A stretch of DNA of 64,000 nucleotides from Sphagnum magellanicum (Eukaryota; Streptophyta; Sphagnopsida; Sphagnales; Sphagnaceae). The notes beneath the pieces were generated by a model. That model did no database searches and was not told the DNA's origin. It worked only from the letters and a program-made list of their open reading frames with translations. The position numbers and the translations under genes are program-made. Position 1 is the first letter of the stretch. Each line of letters begins with the position of its first letter. Below are positions 23,386-36,079 of the stretch, in pieces. The stretch covers positions 23,595,390 through 23,659,389 of the forward strand of contig CM038911.1 in NCBI GenBank assembly GCA_021904315.1. The letters run 5' to 3'.

Positions 23386-23542
23386 TTTCCTTTTCAAGAA
23401 AGTTGGAAATAAAATGAACTCTAATTTTCCCAACTTCTTTAGGTGCATCCAATGTCCATCCAACTTTCCAAACGAACTCCATTTTCATCCATCCATCATG
23501 TTTTAAAACATTTCACACAAGTTAGCATTTAAAAAATTTGAT

Positions 23543-24351
23543 TGTCGAAACCCCACTTTGAGGGAAGTGTGAGGTCGCCACTCACACTCCCGAAAATGGG
23601 ACTTGGGAGTCCTCTGGGACTCCCAAAAATTTAGAGCGCGATTGCAGGGGTCAAAACACCTCGAATTGAAGTGTTTTTTATACCGTTGAAAAGTTCTTGA
23701 AGTGTAGATGTCCAAAATGGCCTTGCATGAGCCATTTGGACATCTACAGCACAAGTTATGGTCGAAAGAAAGGCTAGGAGTCAAACTGGCAATTTGACTC
23801 CCGACCACTAAAAGTTGGGAATCAACCCAACCGATGTGTGTAGGTGAAGTGCGACACATTGTTGGAAAGCTCTCGAGGAGAGCTACAACTTTGCTTCAAA
23901 CCTTGTCCCGATCTGAGCTTGGGGTGAAAAGTTACGAACACCTAAAGTCTCAGGAGTCCAAACTGGGACAGTTTCGGGACTCCACTTTGGGAGTCCCGGG
24001 AAAAAGAGCCATTTGGATGCAAGTGTGGCGGAGAGCTGCAGAGAATACTATATGGGGGAAGGTGGTGGCTTCCCCTGAGTCCAGGCCGTGGTGAGTCAAG
24101 TGAGTCCAAGGTCGCCCGTGACTTGTCCCAACATTGAAAATGTGCAAAATGAGTTTTAACCAACTTGTTGGTTGGATTTGGATGTAGGACCGAATAGATT
24201 GAAGTTCCTAGTCTAATCTTGGAGCTTTCAACACGCCCCTCTCACGCCCTTTAGTGCTGGAAGTTGGGAGCGTGCCCCGAATCCCAGAAATTCCGCAACT
24301 TGAATGACTTAGCCCCAACTTGGGGCTAACTAGGGACTTGGGAGCGCGTCA
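23543..24351 (+). mobile_element. Solo LTR, family A (809 bp)
   Basis: It starts TGTCGAAACCCCAC and ends GGAGCGCGTCA, giving the TG...CA ends of an LTR. It is flanked by TTGAT (23538-23542) and TTGAC (24352-24356), a 5-bp target duplication with one transition. A second copy with the same start and the same end is at 45765-46578, and three inverted, shortened copies are at 27770-28348, 40858-41383 and 45497-47086. The body is rich in GGGAGTCC words. No coding sequence is attached. Which retrotransposon uses this LTR is not known from the window. Confidence 0.8.
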
Positions 24352-26330
24352 TTGACCACCAAAAGGAAGATGAATAAGTATTATAGTTGTTTACATCATT
24401 TTTGAATACCTATTGGTCCTACCTTTGGAAGGATAATCCTAAATTGATCCACCTCATGACCATAGTTGAAAAACATCCAATTCAAACATAGCTACTAGAA
24501 TTCCTTGGTAACTTTGACATCAATCATATTATTTGTTTACAAACTGTTAGAATTTTCAAAACATTTTTTTTTTCAAAGAACATAATTTTTTGAAGGAAAA
24601 AAAAGAATTATTTGGAATATTCAACAACAATTTAATTTAAACATGTGATTTTTTTAATTAATTAATTTTGCAACAAGTATGTGTTGAGCCTAGCCTGTAC
24701 AACAATAAGTAAGGTAGAGATACCTAATAACATTAATGCACCCTAAACTATAGGCTACACTGGCCTTTATAACTATTCAAATCTTTTGGGAATCCAAAAT
24801 TATAGTCTAGAGTGGTTTATGGATGTTTTAAAAACTACACAATAGGATTGAAATTGAGATTTAGAAACTAGAATCTCTTGGTTTGGGATGTCTTAGATTG
24901 TGATTTTAGATGACAACTTCTTTACTTAAGGTGCCTTTGAGAATTGGTTTAAAAAAATAAGTACCTAATTCTTAAGGCTTGCTTTCCCCCTTCCCAAACA
25001 CTTTTCAAATTAAACTCATTTAATATCTCACTTTGAGCACATGTGACCTTGATTTTAGAATCCTTCTTTAAACATATTAAAAATTCTCTTTTGAAAATAT
25101 TAGGACCTTTGTTGAACAACATTAAAATGCTCATTTGAAAATTTTGGGGTATTACACACCATTCAAAAAGGAGTCTACCCATTATTTAAGAAGACGCTAC
25201 AATTGTTTTTCAAAAATTTATAGCTAATTATAAATAAGTCCAAAAATTTCAATTCAACTTGGGTTAAGTTTCAAATTATCTTTTCATTACAAGAAAAATA
25301 TGTGTAAAAAGAAATGGAAGTCTGATTTACTCAGATTGCCTTATTCTGACAATTCTAAGTGCCTCTACCATATTAAGAAATTAATCAAAATGTAAAATAT
25401 TGAAATAAAATTATAAAAAATTGCTTGGTTCTTGAACACTATTCAACTTGGCATTCATTACATGTTTTTATTGCTTGCCACTGAAAAGGTGGATAAGATT
25501 CAGGAATCCCAATTGAATAGGAAAACCACTTAACAATGCAAATGGTTTACAACATTGCAACCAGTAGTAGAACCTAAGGCCCATGTAATATGTTTTTATC
25601 TATCCAGAAGGAGAAAATTTGAACACATTCGAACAAATTTGAACATGTGTACATCCATCCAGCTTTAATTTTTGGATGAGAACCTCTCACCTAAGTTATT
25701 GCTATTTTTCAAATTTGACGAAAACTTGTCATTTAGTTTGGAGCTCAATTCTTCACATTCTTAAACTTTCAATTTGCGTCTCTCCTCAGAAACATCCCAA
25801 AGTAAAGGATGTCCAAAAGTAAATATGGTTATAATGAAGCAGGTCTAGTTCCAACTACCCAATTGGAGATTATAGGTACCAATGTTGTAAAAGTGATAAA
25901 AAGTTAACCACCTTAATGTGAAGTACAACATACCTGCGACCTTCTCAAAAAAACAATATCATCTAGATGCCCAAAAAACACTATAAAAATTATTATTTAC
26001 TTATATAGAAGCTGAAACCAACATATATAAAGATTGCATTCAAGTCCCCCTTCCATTTAGGTTTGAGCACAAGGCCGGTGATAGGTCCAAATCTAGCTCT
26101 AATTTTTGACACAATTCCATTTGTCCAAACTATAGGACTTACAAATTATAAAACCAAAAATAGGGCCATGAACCAGCAACCACCAATGCACTAGTTCAGG
26201 ATGAGGCTGTTTAAGCCGTTTTGGGAATGAACCAAAAACACATCCACTTCCCCTGGTCAGGGATTATTTAGCCCCCTTCTCTACCCCAAAATTTTCACCT
26301 CCTACCTACCTCCCCCCCTTCTACCTCTTT
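24352..26330. other. Gene-free stretch
   Basis: Nothing recognised. AT-rich, with short chance frames only. Confidence 0.4.
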
Positions 26331-27520
26331 CACCTCATTTCCCTCTCACTCCATCTCCAAAGCTTGGGAGAGCACCCGAGCTTGACTAGCACAAAGCTTC
26401 AAAAAGACGTGAGACACAAAACTTGAAGAAGGTGTAGAGCTCAAAATTGAAGGAACATGGAAAGGAGAAGACAAGAAGAGCACTTCATCCCAAATGTAGA
26501 AACGAGAGAAGAAAGGTAAGCTCCTTCCCTTCTCTACATTTTTTTTTTCTCTATGGTTTTTTTTTTCTTTATGTTTTTTTTTCTTTTCTTCTACTTGAGA
26601 AGAAAAAGACGCCATCATCTTCTTCTTTCATTTTTTTGTTTTTGTTTAAAGCAAAGAAAGCGATGACACAAATGTGTCGTTGCCTTTTTTTTTCCTTCTG
26701 TTTTTTGTTGTGAACAAGGTGACAACAACAAGCTTGCTGTTGTCACTCGATTTTTCCTTCTTTCTACTTGAAGCAAAGAAGACGATGGTAGCAAGCTTGT
26801 TGTCATCACATTTTATTTTTCTTTTGTTGTTATTGTGAGCAAGGCAACAACAGCAAGTTTATTGATGTCGCCCATTTTTTTTTCTTTTTGCTTGAAGTGA
26901 AAATGGGCAATGGCAACAAGCTTGTTGTCATTGTCTTTTTTTTGTGAGTGTTGTTGCAAAGAAGGCGACAATAGTTGCTGTCACCTTTTTCAAGTGTTTT
27001 GCTGCAAAGAAAACGATAGTAGTTGGCGTTGCCTTTTTCAAGTGTTTTGTTGCAAAGAAAACGATAGTAGTTGGCGTTGCCTTTTTCAAGTGTTTTGCTG
27101 CAAAGAAGGCGATGGCTTGCTAAATCCTAAACCCTTCTTTCTTTTTTTCTTTTTTTTTAGTTTGTTTTTTTTTCCCCCCTTCTTCTCTAGTCCTTTTGTT
27201 GCAAAGAATTATTAATTGATCATTAGAATTAACAATTAATAATGAGATGGTGGTTTTTTTAAATGTTTAAAGTTATAATGGTTAAAGGAAGGAAATTGAA
27301 AAAAGTTGGTGGTGATTTGGAAGTTTATAAGCAAAATGATATTTCATCAAAACCAATAATTAGGGAGCAAAATGTTACTCCATCGAAACCAGAAGTTGAT
27401 GAATCAAACAATCCATGTGGCTTAAAGTTGGCAATGGTGGTTATTTGCAATTCAAATGATGAACCTTTCCAAGACATATTGGGAATTTGGATTGAAAAAT
27501 GGTGGGTTAGATTATTTTAG
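26331..27520 (+). other. Possible exon and leader of an unknown gene or element, with tandem repeats
   Basis: A CT-rich segment (26275-26345) is followed by a purine-rich exon-like stretch that ends GAAAG|GTAAGCTCC at 26516, a strong splice donor. TATTTA occurs about 80 bp earlier. Downstream, 26640-27117 is built of related units with GCAAAGAAGGCGA and AGCTTGTTGTC words; the last are exact 48-bp units. A frame at 27263-27520 (KKVGGDLEVYKQNDIS...) has no known domain. The whole could be a decayed transcription unit, perhaps of a transposon. Nothing shows that it is expressed. Confidence 0.3.
26974..27117 (+). repeat. 48-bp tandem repeat, three units
   Basis: Units at 26974-27021, 27022-27069 and 27070-27117 carry CTTTTTCAAGTGTTTTG(C/T)TGCAAAGAA. 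The length is a multiple of three, so one frame reads FQVFCCKENDSSWRCL repeatedly without stops. A more diverged unit precedes them (about 26926-26973). Confidence 0.75.
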
Positions 27521-27769
27521 AATCTACATACATTGATCAAATGCAGAAAAAAATTATACAAAAAGATTTAAATTTAATTATACTTGCACCTATCATTTGA
27601 TGGAAGGTGTACGATTTTATTTTTCAAATTCTTTTTATTGCAATACTTGAAAGAGGTTAGAGTTTGTAGTAGTTGCATTTGATTATATGATTTTATGTTT
27701 TGCAATACCTACATTCTATTATGTGATTTTTTGATGTTTAAAGTTTTTGGGTTAAGCTTTTTTTAATAC

Positions 27770-28348
27770 AAAGTAGGCACCCAAATGTCATTTTGTCTTA
27801 GGACTCCCAAGTTGGTGTTCGGAAATTTTTGAAATTGAAACTTCCGCGATTTTGGAAGCCCATAACTTTGTGTGCAGACCTTTGATTGTGCAGAACTTTG
27901 ATTGAGGTGATGTCTTAAGCAAAGTTGTAGCCTCATTGAGAGCTTTTCAATGGTCTATGGCATGCCACTTGCACATAAAGAAATCAAGGCAATTCCTGAC
28001 TTTTAGTGGTCAAAACTCCCGACCCTTCTTTTGGCCATAACTTATGTTTTAATTGCCAAATGGATCATGCAAGCCCATTTTAAACATCTACGTCCTAAGA
28101 GCTTTCTAACAAAATAAGGAATTTTTTAATCCAATGAGTTTTGACCCCTGCAATCGCCTTTTAAAAATTCGAGAGTCCATTGAGACTCCAATTTCCAAGG
28201 TGGGAGCTCATTTGGGAGTGTGGGGGTTCATTCCTTCACACTTTCCTACATTCTCGGGAACATGAAATGTGACTCTCGGGTTTCACTTTTGGCGCACACC
28301 TTTGCCAGCCCTTGCCTTGGTCGTAAGCCCAAGGCTAAGGTTGCAACA
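27770..28348 (-). mobile_element. LTR family A, inverted and truncated copy
   Basis: The reverse complement starts TGTTGCAACCTTAGCCTTGG (from 28348) and follows the 23543 copy through the words GGAGTC...GATTGCAGGGGTCAAAAC, CATAACTT-inverse and GACTCCCAAGT, up to about the position of GAGCCATTTGGATGC. The last 250 bp of the LTR are missing. Confidence 0.7.
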
Positions 28349-28399
28349 TGTAGCATCATGGATGGAGAAGGATGAAAATTTATAAAATATGATCCGATC

Positions 28400-29090
28400 C
28401 ACCCATTTTAGATATACATGACAATTGAAAATGGCATGGGATGTCAAAAATTAAGATTGAGAATCTACTAAAGCAAGTTAAACACAAGAGTTGGCAATTG
28501 TATTGAATTTCCATGAATCTAAAATGATTCATGGAAGGTAAGAAAAATAATAATCAATGTTTGTTGTTCTTTTATAATTTTCTTTCATCCAAGGTGTGTT
28601 AGTGTTTAATTTGGTGGTTTTTGGGTGTTTATAAGGTCGAGGGGAAAACAAAAGAGGAGTTTGTTACAAATGCAATTCATGTTGAAATGCAATGCCACCA
28701 TTTGTACATTGTTTGTCATGCAATGAGGGCTACAAATGTGACAATTGCTTATTATCTTAAACACAACATTTTAGATAATGATATGGTTTTAAGTTTCCAT
28801 TTCATATAATTAGCTAGTTCATTTTTTGGACTACCCACTTTTTAAAATTTGGTCCTTTGATATATTATAAAAAACCTATTTTTTTCATTGGGTTTTTTAG
28901 CATTTTTTAATCCACCCATTTTTGTACATTTTTTATCAATATAATATTTTTTCTAGTCATACTTGTTTTACAGGTATATAATTAATCATATATGTCTTCT
29001 TTTTTATCATCTTTTTAGTGTTTTAGATGTAATAATCAAAACTTAAATAATCCCATATGCACATTTTGTAATTAATTTGTGTAAGGTTTA
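28400..29090. other. Gene-free stretch with one short frame
   Basis: The frame at 28621-28809 (GVYKVEGKTKEEFVTN...) is protein-like but short and has no recognised domain. The rest is AT-rich. Confidence 0.3.
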
Positions 29091-29099
29091 TAAAGATCA

Positions 29100-30130
29100 A
29101 AATGAACATTGTGCAATACCTACATTTAATGTATTAGGACTCACATCACTTAAAGATTTTTTTTAAAATACCCACATTGTAATTAATTTATTAGCATTGT
29201 CATGCAACCAAACATGCAATACCTACATCCTTTCTATTTTAATTTCCATAAGGCCATTTCAAATATGTAATGCCCGCATATAGGTTTTATAAATAATTAC
29301 TAGTTTTTTAGATCCATTGCAATACCCGCATATAAGTTTTGTAAATAATAGCTGATTTTTTTACATCCATTACAATACCCACATATAGGTCTATAAATAC
29401 TTGTTGATTTTTAACATCTTTTGTAATATTCGCACATAGGTTTCCATTGCAATATTTACGAAATTCATATAACATAATAATATAAATTAAATATCAAAAA
29501 ATAATGTCATAATTAAAGAATTACTAAAAAATATTTAAAATAATGTAAATGATTGATTATCATATTTTAAAAATCATTTATTTCATAATATTAATTAATT
29601 GATTATTTGTTTAAACCTTAATTATTTAGATAATTAAAATTTGGATCTAAAAATCAAATTGATAATTTGATATTTAATTTATTATTTTAATTAGATTTTT
29701 TATGTTAATAAGTTATTCAAATAATTATTTTAAATAATTATTCATGATAATTAATTGTCATAAAATTAATTTAGGTATATAAAAAGACATATTTTGGGTA
29801 CCCAAACCGCTTATTGGTTATTTTGAAATGACCATACATGTGGGTATTGCATTTAAGGTTGATTCTTCATTTAAAGTTGCTTAAATCACTTATGGATTAT
29901 TTAATTATTTCATAATGAACTTGCATGTAGGTATTGCATATAGGCTTTGGTTTTCATTCAAAGGCCACCCAAACTACATATTAGTTGTTTTGTAATGACC
30001 CTACATGTGAGCATTATGTTTAAAGTTGAGTTTGCAACTCAAGTTATTTGAATCACCTATGGGTTATATCAAAACGAACTTAAATATGGATATTACATTT
30101 AAGTTTAAGTATTCATATAATTTTGCAATA
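29100..30130. repeat. Inverted arrangement of GCAATACCCACAT tandem arrays
   Basis: Left side: GCAATACCTACAT-type words at about 29115, 29215, 29271, 29323 and 29376, the last three as tandem units of 52-53 bp (AATACCCGCATATAGGTTTT...). Right side: the inverse word ATGTGGGTATTGCAT at about 29838, 29923, 30000 and 30080, in units of 80-95 bp. A very AT-rich centre (29460-29800) separates them. Single copies also occur at 27705 and 30640. Confidence 0.6.
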
Positions 30131-31212
30131 CATGCACATGTATTTATTTTCACCAATTATAAATTTGACCTTTTTTTAAAAAATAATTAAATAAAATTTG
30201 TAACAAAACATAAAAGAAAATATGTCTCTTACCATTTGGTAATATCTCCAAGCTGAGTTCTTTCACTTATATATATATATATATATATATAATGACATTG
30301 CATTGTTTTACATATGCTTAAGCATTAAAAATTTCTCCCAAAATGCACCCTAGATTTATTTTAATTATTATAGACTTGTAAAAAAAATGTTAATTGATTT
30401 ATATGTCCCAAATTCTAAACCTAAACCATAATTCTAACATTAAGTAATAAATTTTACATTAAACCTTAACGCTTTGTACCATCAATGTGACCAATTTTGT
30501 ATTATATTCATTTTTGTATATGTTGAATCATATTATAAGGTGAAAAAATAATTTTGAAAACATGAGTTTCAATGTGTATTAGCGGGGAATCAAATATTTA
30601 AAAATATTTTTATGTTTCATGATTAATGAATTATCACAATATGATATGGGTATTGCATTTAAACAAAAATGAATTAGGAAATATTAAATTTTAATAACTA
30701 TGGAACATATGGAAACAAAATAGATTCATAATTACATTATAGATCTAAACAAATGATAAAATCAAAAACTAATACAATGAATAAAGTCTAGAGTATAAAC
30801 CTTAAACCCTTATATATATGAACCAAATTTCTAAACATTAAATCATAAGGCATAATCCTAAAAATCCAAATGATATTTTGCCATAGGCCCCATTACAACC
30901 CTAATTATGCAAACCTTCACAAGAAAAAGTCTTAATGATATATGCCCTAAACCCAAGAAACTATGCAAAGTATACAAAATATATAATGCAAAACAATGTT
31001 TTTTTAAAGAACATAGGAAAAAATTAAAAAACCAAAATTTAAAGCTTTTAAATTACAAACATTTACTAAATGGAAAAATATGCATTAATTAAACCAAAAT
31101 GGTTGCAATTATGACATTATTTCAACTATAAATTTGTACTACCTACATATGGGGATCAATGTTCATCATCCATGAATTAGGGTGAACTTTAATAAATTAA
31201 TAGGTAGGATTT
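30131..31212. other. Gene-free AT-rich stretch with (TA)n
   Basis: It contains a (TA)n microsatellite at 30268-30292. The frame at 30907-31092 is lysine-rich and looks like chance. Confidence 0.4.
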
Positions 31213-31245
31213 GGGGGCGGGGGGGGGGGGGGGGGGGGGTGGGGG
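31213..31245 (+). repeat. Poly-G tract (21 consecutive G)
   Basis: G5, C, G21 (31219-31239), T, G5. It could form a G-quadruplex and is a site where length errors in sequencing are likely. Confidence 0.85.
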
Positions 31246-31269
31246 TTTGGAAAACGTGAATAGGTAATT

Positions 31270-31840
31270 AGTTCGATATTTGGCTATGTAAAAAGCATAT
31301 GTAGGTAGGTAAACATAGTGGTAGGTAGGAAGGTGGGTGCATAGGTAGGTAAGTACGTGTAGGGGTAGATAGTTGGGTTAATAGGTAGGTTAGTAAGTAA
31401 AAAGGAAGTTCAAGGAACAAGGTAGATAGGTTACTAAAGTACGTAGGCATGTAAATAGGCAAGTTAGTAAATAAGAAGAAAGTTACAATAGCAAGGTAGA
31501 TAAGTTAATACATAGAAAACAAGCTACCTTATCGAGGTGGCGTGGTTTGTAAAGTACTTATGTCAATAGGATGGTTGTGTATATAGGGTTGTTAAATAAT
31601 AAGATAACTAGGTCACTACGGTAGGTAGTTAGTACAATGGTTAGATCAAGAGGGAACTTAACTCAATAGGGTATGTAGTTAACAAGGTAACTAGGTTAGT
31701 AGGGTAAGTAGTTAGTATAGTAACTAGGTCAGTAGGATAACTAGTTATTAGGGTAGCTATGTCAGTAGAGGATAATTAATAAGGTACAAAGGTTGGTATA
31801 ATACTTATGAGGGTAGGAAGGTGAGTACGGTAGCTATGTG
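31270..31840 (+). repeat. GTAG/TAGG degenerate tetranucleotide tract
   Basis: About 570 bp dominated by GTAGGTAG, AGGTAGTTAGTA and TAGGTAAGTA words on the plus strand with steady decay. No frame is coding. It begins 25 bp after the poly-G tract. Confidence 0.7.
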
Positions 31841-31889
31841 TGAGGTCAGGTCCAGGAAAAAACAGTCAAAAACAAACTAAAAAAGTAAA

Positions 31890-31963
31890 GTACAGTGGTC
31901 AGCAGCGAAAAGAATTGAACAAACTGAAAAAAAAAGTACAGTGGTCAGCAGCGAAAAGAATTG
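31890..31963 (+). repeat. 28-bp perfect direct repeat
   Basis: Copies at 31890-31917 and 31936-31963 are identical (GTACAGTGGTCAGCAGCGAA...) with an 18-bp A-rich spacer. Confidence 0.85.
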
Positions 31964-32067
31964 GACTGTGATGAACCCCATCTGGCACCGAATGAAAAAA
32001 CGCAGCCCATCCAGTGGACAGAACGGCCAACTGGTGCATTGGCTGCTGCTGGTTCACTCTGGCCCCA

Positions 32068-32090
32068 GGAACCAGTCCTGGACTGGTTCC
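32068..32090. repeat. Perfect 23-bp palindrome
   Basis: 11-bp arms GGAACCAGTCC and GGACTGGTTCC flank a single T. Related GGAACCAG and CTGGTTC words lie at 32190-32240 and near 32500. Confidence 0.8.
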
Positions 32091-32299
32091 AGCCTCTAAC
32101 CTAGAGTTGGTGGGTTCACCTGGGTATTCAGGATATTTTCTGGTATGGTGCATGTCCAGTTTTAGGGTATCAAGATTGGATGGAGGTTCACAATTTTGTT
32201 GGAACCAGAATTGGATCTAGATCCTGGAACTGGCCTCTTGCTGAAACTGAGATCGTGACCTGCACAGTGCTGCTCTTCTCTTTTAAAGTTGTTTGTGTT

Positions 32300-35200
32300 C
32301 TTTAGCTATTTGATTGTAATTTTTAAAAACATACCAAAGGAGAATGCCTTACTTTTATTTTTAATTGAGTGCACATGTTAATAATAATATGGATTTTTTT
32401 TTGGTTTTGGGCTTTGTGTACTAGTTGAACAAAACAAATAATGCACATAACTTTTAGTTTTAGTGATGTTTTAATGAAGATAGAACCTGACCTGGTCTTA
32501 AACCAGACTGGCCTCCAAATGTTTTGAAAAATCTCCAGTATCGGAGTTTTTTACAAAACCAAAAATCTTTTTAGAACTGCACCAAAGGTTCTATCTTAAC
32601 CTTATTTTAAAATACCAAAACTGAAGGTTCCTTTCAAAATCAAGAAGTGGTGCACAACACTACTCTAAACACAGAACCAGCCAACAATGCTCTATACTCT
32701 GTATTACACAATCCCAATCTGTGTGTCGGTTACATTATGTAGACTAATGGTATTGATTTTGGTCAAGGCTGTGCCAATAAGGCTCAACAGTGGGAGGAGG
32801 ACACAGGAACTAGTCATACTTACAATCAACTTGTACTTACTGAAAGAATCAGGCCTGGAGTTCTCAAATTTGGATTACCAGGCTGTTGATACTAGGACTC
32901 TCTGACAGCCTTGGTTGGGCCCATCATAGGGGCCCATAAACTTGATCCATGCACCAAGAGCTTTTAGCGTCTCCATATGAGTTGAGACTCAGTAGACTAG
33001 AACGTTTACAACCAGCTTTTTGCTTTTATATCATGGTTTGTTCAAACTTGAAAGAATTGATGAAAATTCAAAGCTGTCTGTTGATTGCCAGGGAAAAGAA
33101 GAATGGGGGACAACAAGTAGCAGAGTGTGGACAATCACACTTAGGGTCTCTTTCCATTATACTGCTCTCATCACAACTACAAAGAGTATGTGCATTGACA
33201 ACAACCCAATGGAAAGCCATTGAAATAGAGGCCTGTTAGCAATGGCTATTGACTGTAGAGTTGGAATTTCAATCCTAAAATGATTTATTAGGTCTACATT
33301 TGTGGAAAAGTTTATTCCCTAATAACTCACATTTGAATGTGAGCCTCCAACTCCATTCTAATTCCACAAACTTAATTTTCACGATGAAGTATACCAAAAT
33401 GATAAAAATAATGTAACAATCAACATGTGTTCTGTCTAAACATGTATCGATGTTTAGGAGGCATAACACCCCTCCTTTTTTCTAGGAGAGATACCTAGGA
33501 GATTTCTGTGAGTGCTTTTAGTATGGGGAAGATTGTGGGAAGCATTTGGGTTCCAAAATGTAAAGGGAATCTGAGCACAAATTTTTTGATGTGTGAGTAT
33601 GGATCACGTGGGGGCCTTTGTGAAGGCTTTCCTGACAAATTCTAGTCAGGCTTATTGTGCAGCCCAGAGGTCTGTAAATTCCCCTGTCCGAACAGAGATC
33701 CCACTGCAATGTAGCATGTTGTTTGTACGTCTGCATGGGTCCAAAATTACCCTCAGAGGGGACGTCATTAGGGGGAAAAAAGGGAGGGAAAGGGTCGTGG
33801 AAAGGTGTGAGTGACGGTTTTTTCTTTGCTGAAACTTTTGAAGCTGACAAATCCATGTTGATTTTACCTATGGAAATTGTTGTTGTTGCTAATTGTAGTA
33901 CATTTTTCCCCTCCAAATTCCCAAGCACTTTTTTGCATGAACTGTTGAAGTCAGAATTTTGCAAAACAGTAAGTAGCAGGCTGCACAGACAAATCTTCAT
34001 TGGACAAAGAAATGAGCACAGAAATTAACATAAAGAAAGCCTGCAAAAAAACTAGTGCACACAGCAAGAGAGAAGAATGTAAAATTGTCATTCCCCCCAT
34101 TCATTCTTCTTCTTCTTCTGGGTGTCAAGTCTGCAATTTCCTCCTCTTTTTCTGATGAGGTCTGCAATAATAGGTCAGTGCTGCACTGCAACATGTCCTT
34201 CAAAGTTCAGCAACTTGGGTGGTTGTTTCTACAGGAATATTTGAATCTGCCCCCCAACAGGTAGATGAAATGCATTCATTCATTCCTTGGCTTTATTAAA
34301 AAATGGTTCTGTTCTGTCGCTGACCAGTTTGGATCCTAGTGTTTTTTTTGTTTTTTTGTTTTTCAATTTTCTGATGTAGGAGTCGTTGAGCATCCCAAGG
34401 TAGATTTGGGATTTACTTGCGACAGTTTTCAAAAAAGTGTTCAAAGTTTTCTCCAAACATTAGCAAAATGGCAAATAGACTTTTGAGGCAATTAAAAAGT
34501 GACAACATTTCTTCACAAAAATTTCCCCATTTTAAAACTTTTTCCGCGAAAATAACCAGTAATCTACAACAGAACATTCCCTTTGGCGCTTGGGGGCCTT
34601 CGGTGGGGAGGGGGGGGTTCTCAGCAATGTGAAAATTTGCTAAAAAGAACACAGAGTTGTATATTACAGTAAGTTTTCTGAAGCCAATTTGCACCTTTAA
34701 CCTTTGCTTGGTGGCAGGGCATTCAAAGGGCAAATACTTGTTACCGCAAAAAAGATGCAAAAGGAAGAAACTTTGTGGTGTGTATCACTGTCGGATGGAG
34801 GCAGTGTTTGTTTTTTTGGGTGAAAAATCGCCAAATTTTTCCCAAAAAAATGGGCTGGCCACTTGTAAGCTTAGATTTTAAAGGTGAAATCTGGCACTTT
34901 TTGCCTCAAGAGCATCATGACACCCTGCAAGGTCACTTAAAAATCTACTCATTTGAAAAACTTTTCATTGGTCTAACTATGGAACAATGCCAAAAAATTG
35001 TCAAATTGCCTCCAAATAAAACCGTAAGTCACCTAACTAGCTATGTCGACTATTGGATTTTTGCCATTTTTTCTCTTTGCATTTTGGCCATTCACCAAAC
35101 CCTCCCTCTCCAACACAAAACCCTTCACCATTCTTCCACCTCGTTCATTTGCATTGTCAATGGCCATTGTATGGATTCTAGAATGATGAGTCTAGAGTTT

Positions 35201-36070
35201 GGACACCAGAACCTAAAAACTTGGAGTTGGAAACTTGAAATGCCTTGAGCTTGCAAGTCAATTACAAATCACAACTTACAATTTATTTTTATAAATTTTT
35301 TGTGATCTTTTGGTTGCATGGGCCTTAAAAGTTGGTAACTTGTTGCTTGATTTTTATTCTTTCAAATTTTAGGGTTCATTATTCCATTTTTCAAAGCTAA
35401 ATGTGGTACTATAGTTTGTTGATTCTGAATCATAGCATGTATGTGCATTGATTTCCTTTGGCCATTGAACATTAAACATGGCAATTTGTTTGAAGTTTTA
35501 AGATCTATGTGCTAGAGTGAACTACATTGGAAGATGGGTGAATCGAAATGAATTTGTAATTTGCGTTGGGTGTTGGAGCTTGAAATCAAATCAAAATACT
35601 AATTCCCAAGTTTCACCGACATCATTATGGTTGTAAGCATTTTGCAACATTTTTGTTTAGGTATGTATACTACAACAATCGATTGCAGTTCCAAGTTTCC
35701 AACCTTTCTGTATGGTGTAAGTTGCATTCATGATTATACACAATGCATGCCACTAGTCCCAATCTACATTTTGTTGTGTTTTTTAACATATTTCAAAGCT
35801 TTTTGAGTTTGTTTCATGTTGGCCACTTGTAGATCATTGTGTGTCATCAACTTGTCAATCATAGTTTTATGGGGTTTCTTTTTGCTTTCATGGGTTTGTT
35901 GTGCACATTTGTGTTTGTGCAAAACTTGTGTTTAATTTTTGTTTTTTTCTTTCAACTTTGTTTGAAGATATTGGCCTTTAAACCGCCCCCAAATTTCAAA
36001 TTCAAATACTTTTACAACTCCCATAACCCTAGCAATGGCACCCTTCTTACTACGTGTGATGTGGCTTCTA
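32300..36070. other. Stretch without a recognised gene
   Basis: Base composition is closer to even at 32650-34900 than around it, and several frames of 60-160 codons overlap on both strands, but none shows a known domain. The plus frame at 34055-34264 starts with a hydrophobic run (PPFILLLLLGVKSAISSS) like a signal peptide and ends at a possible donor (CAACAG|GTAGAT at 34259), yet no second exon could be joined. I could not decide whether a real gene is present. Confidence 0.3.
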
Positions 36071-36079
36071 GTAGTAAGA

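Noticed and set aside
23543..28348. A 4.8-kb foldback or MULE-like element with 0.6-0.8-kb terminal inverted repeats
   Set aside because: The left arm has its own TG...CA ends and 5-bp target duplication, and the same unit occurs alone elsewhere, so the arms are separate LTR insertions in opposite orientation.
28621..28809. Alba-like small protein
   Set aside because: The resemblance is limited to a few residues in a 62-codon frame, and the glycine/lysine pattern of Alba is absent.
30780..30810. Interstitial telomere repeat
   Set aside because: Only isolated AACCCTTA-like words, with no tandem TTTAGGG array.
33518..34000. A 160-codon minus-strand gene
   Set aside because: No domain, overlapping frames of similar length on the other strand, and proline/serine-rich composition from base bias.
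34055..34264. A secreted-protein first exon with signal peptide
   Set aside because: The hydrophobic start and donor are suggestive, but no downstream exon or family could be identified; kept only as a note.
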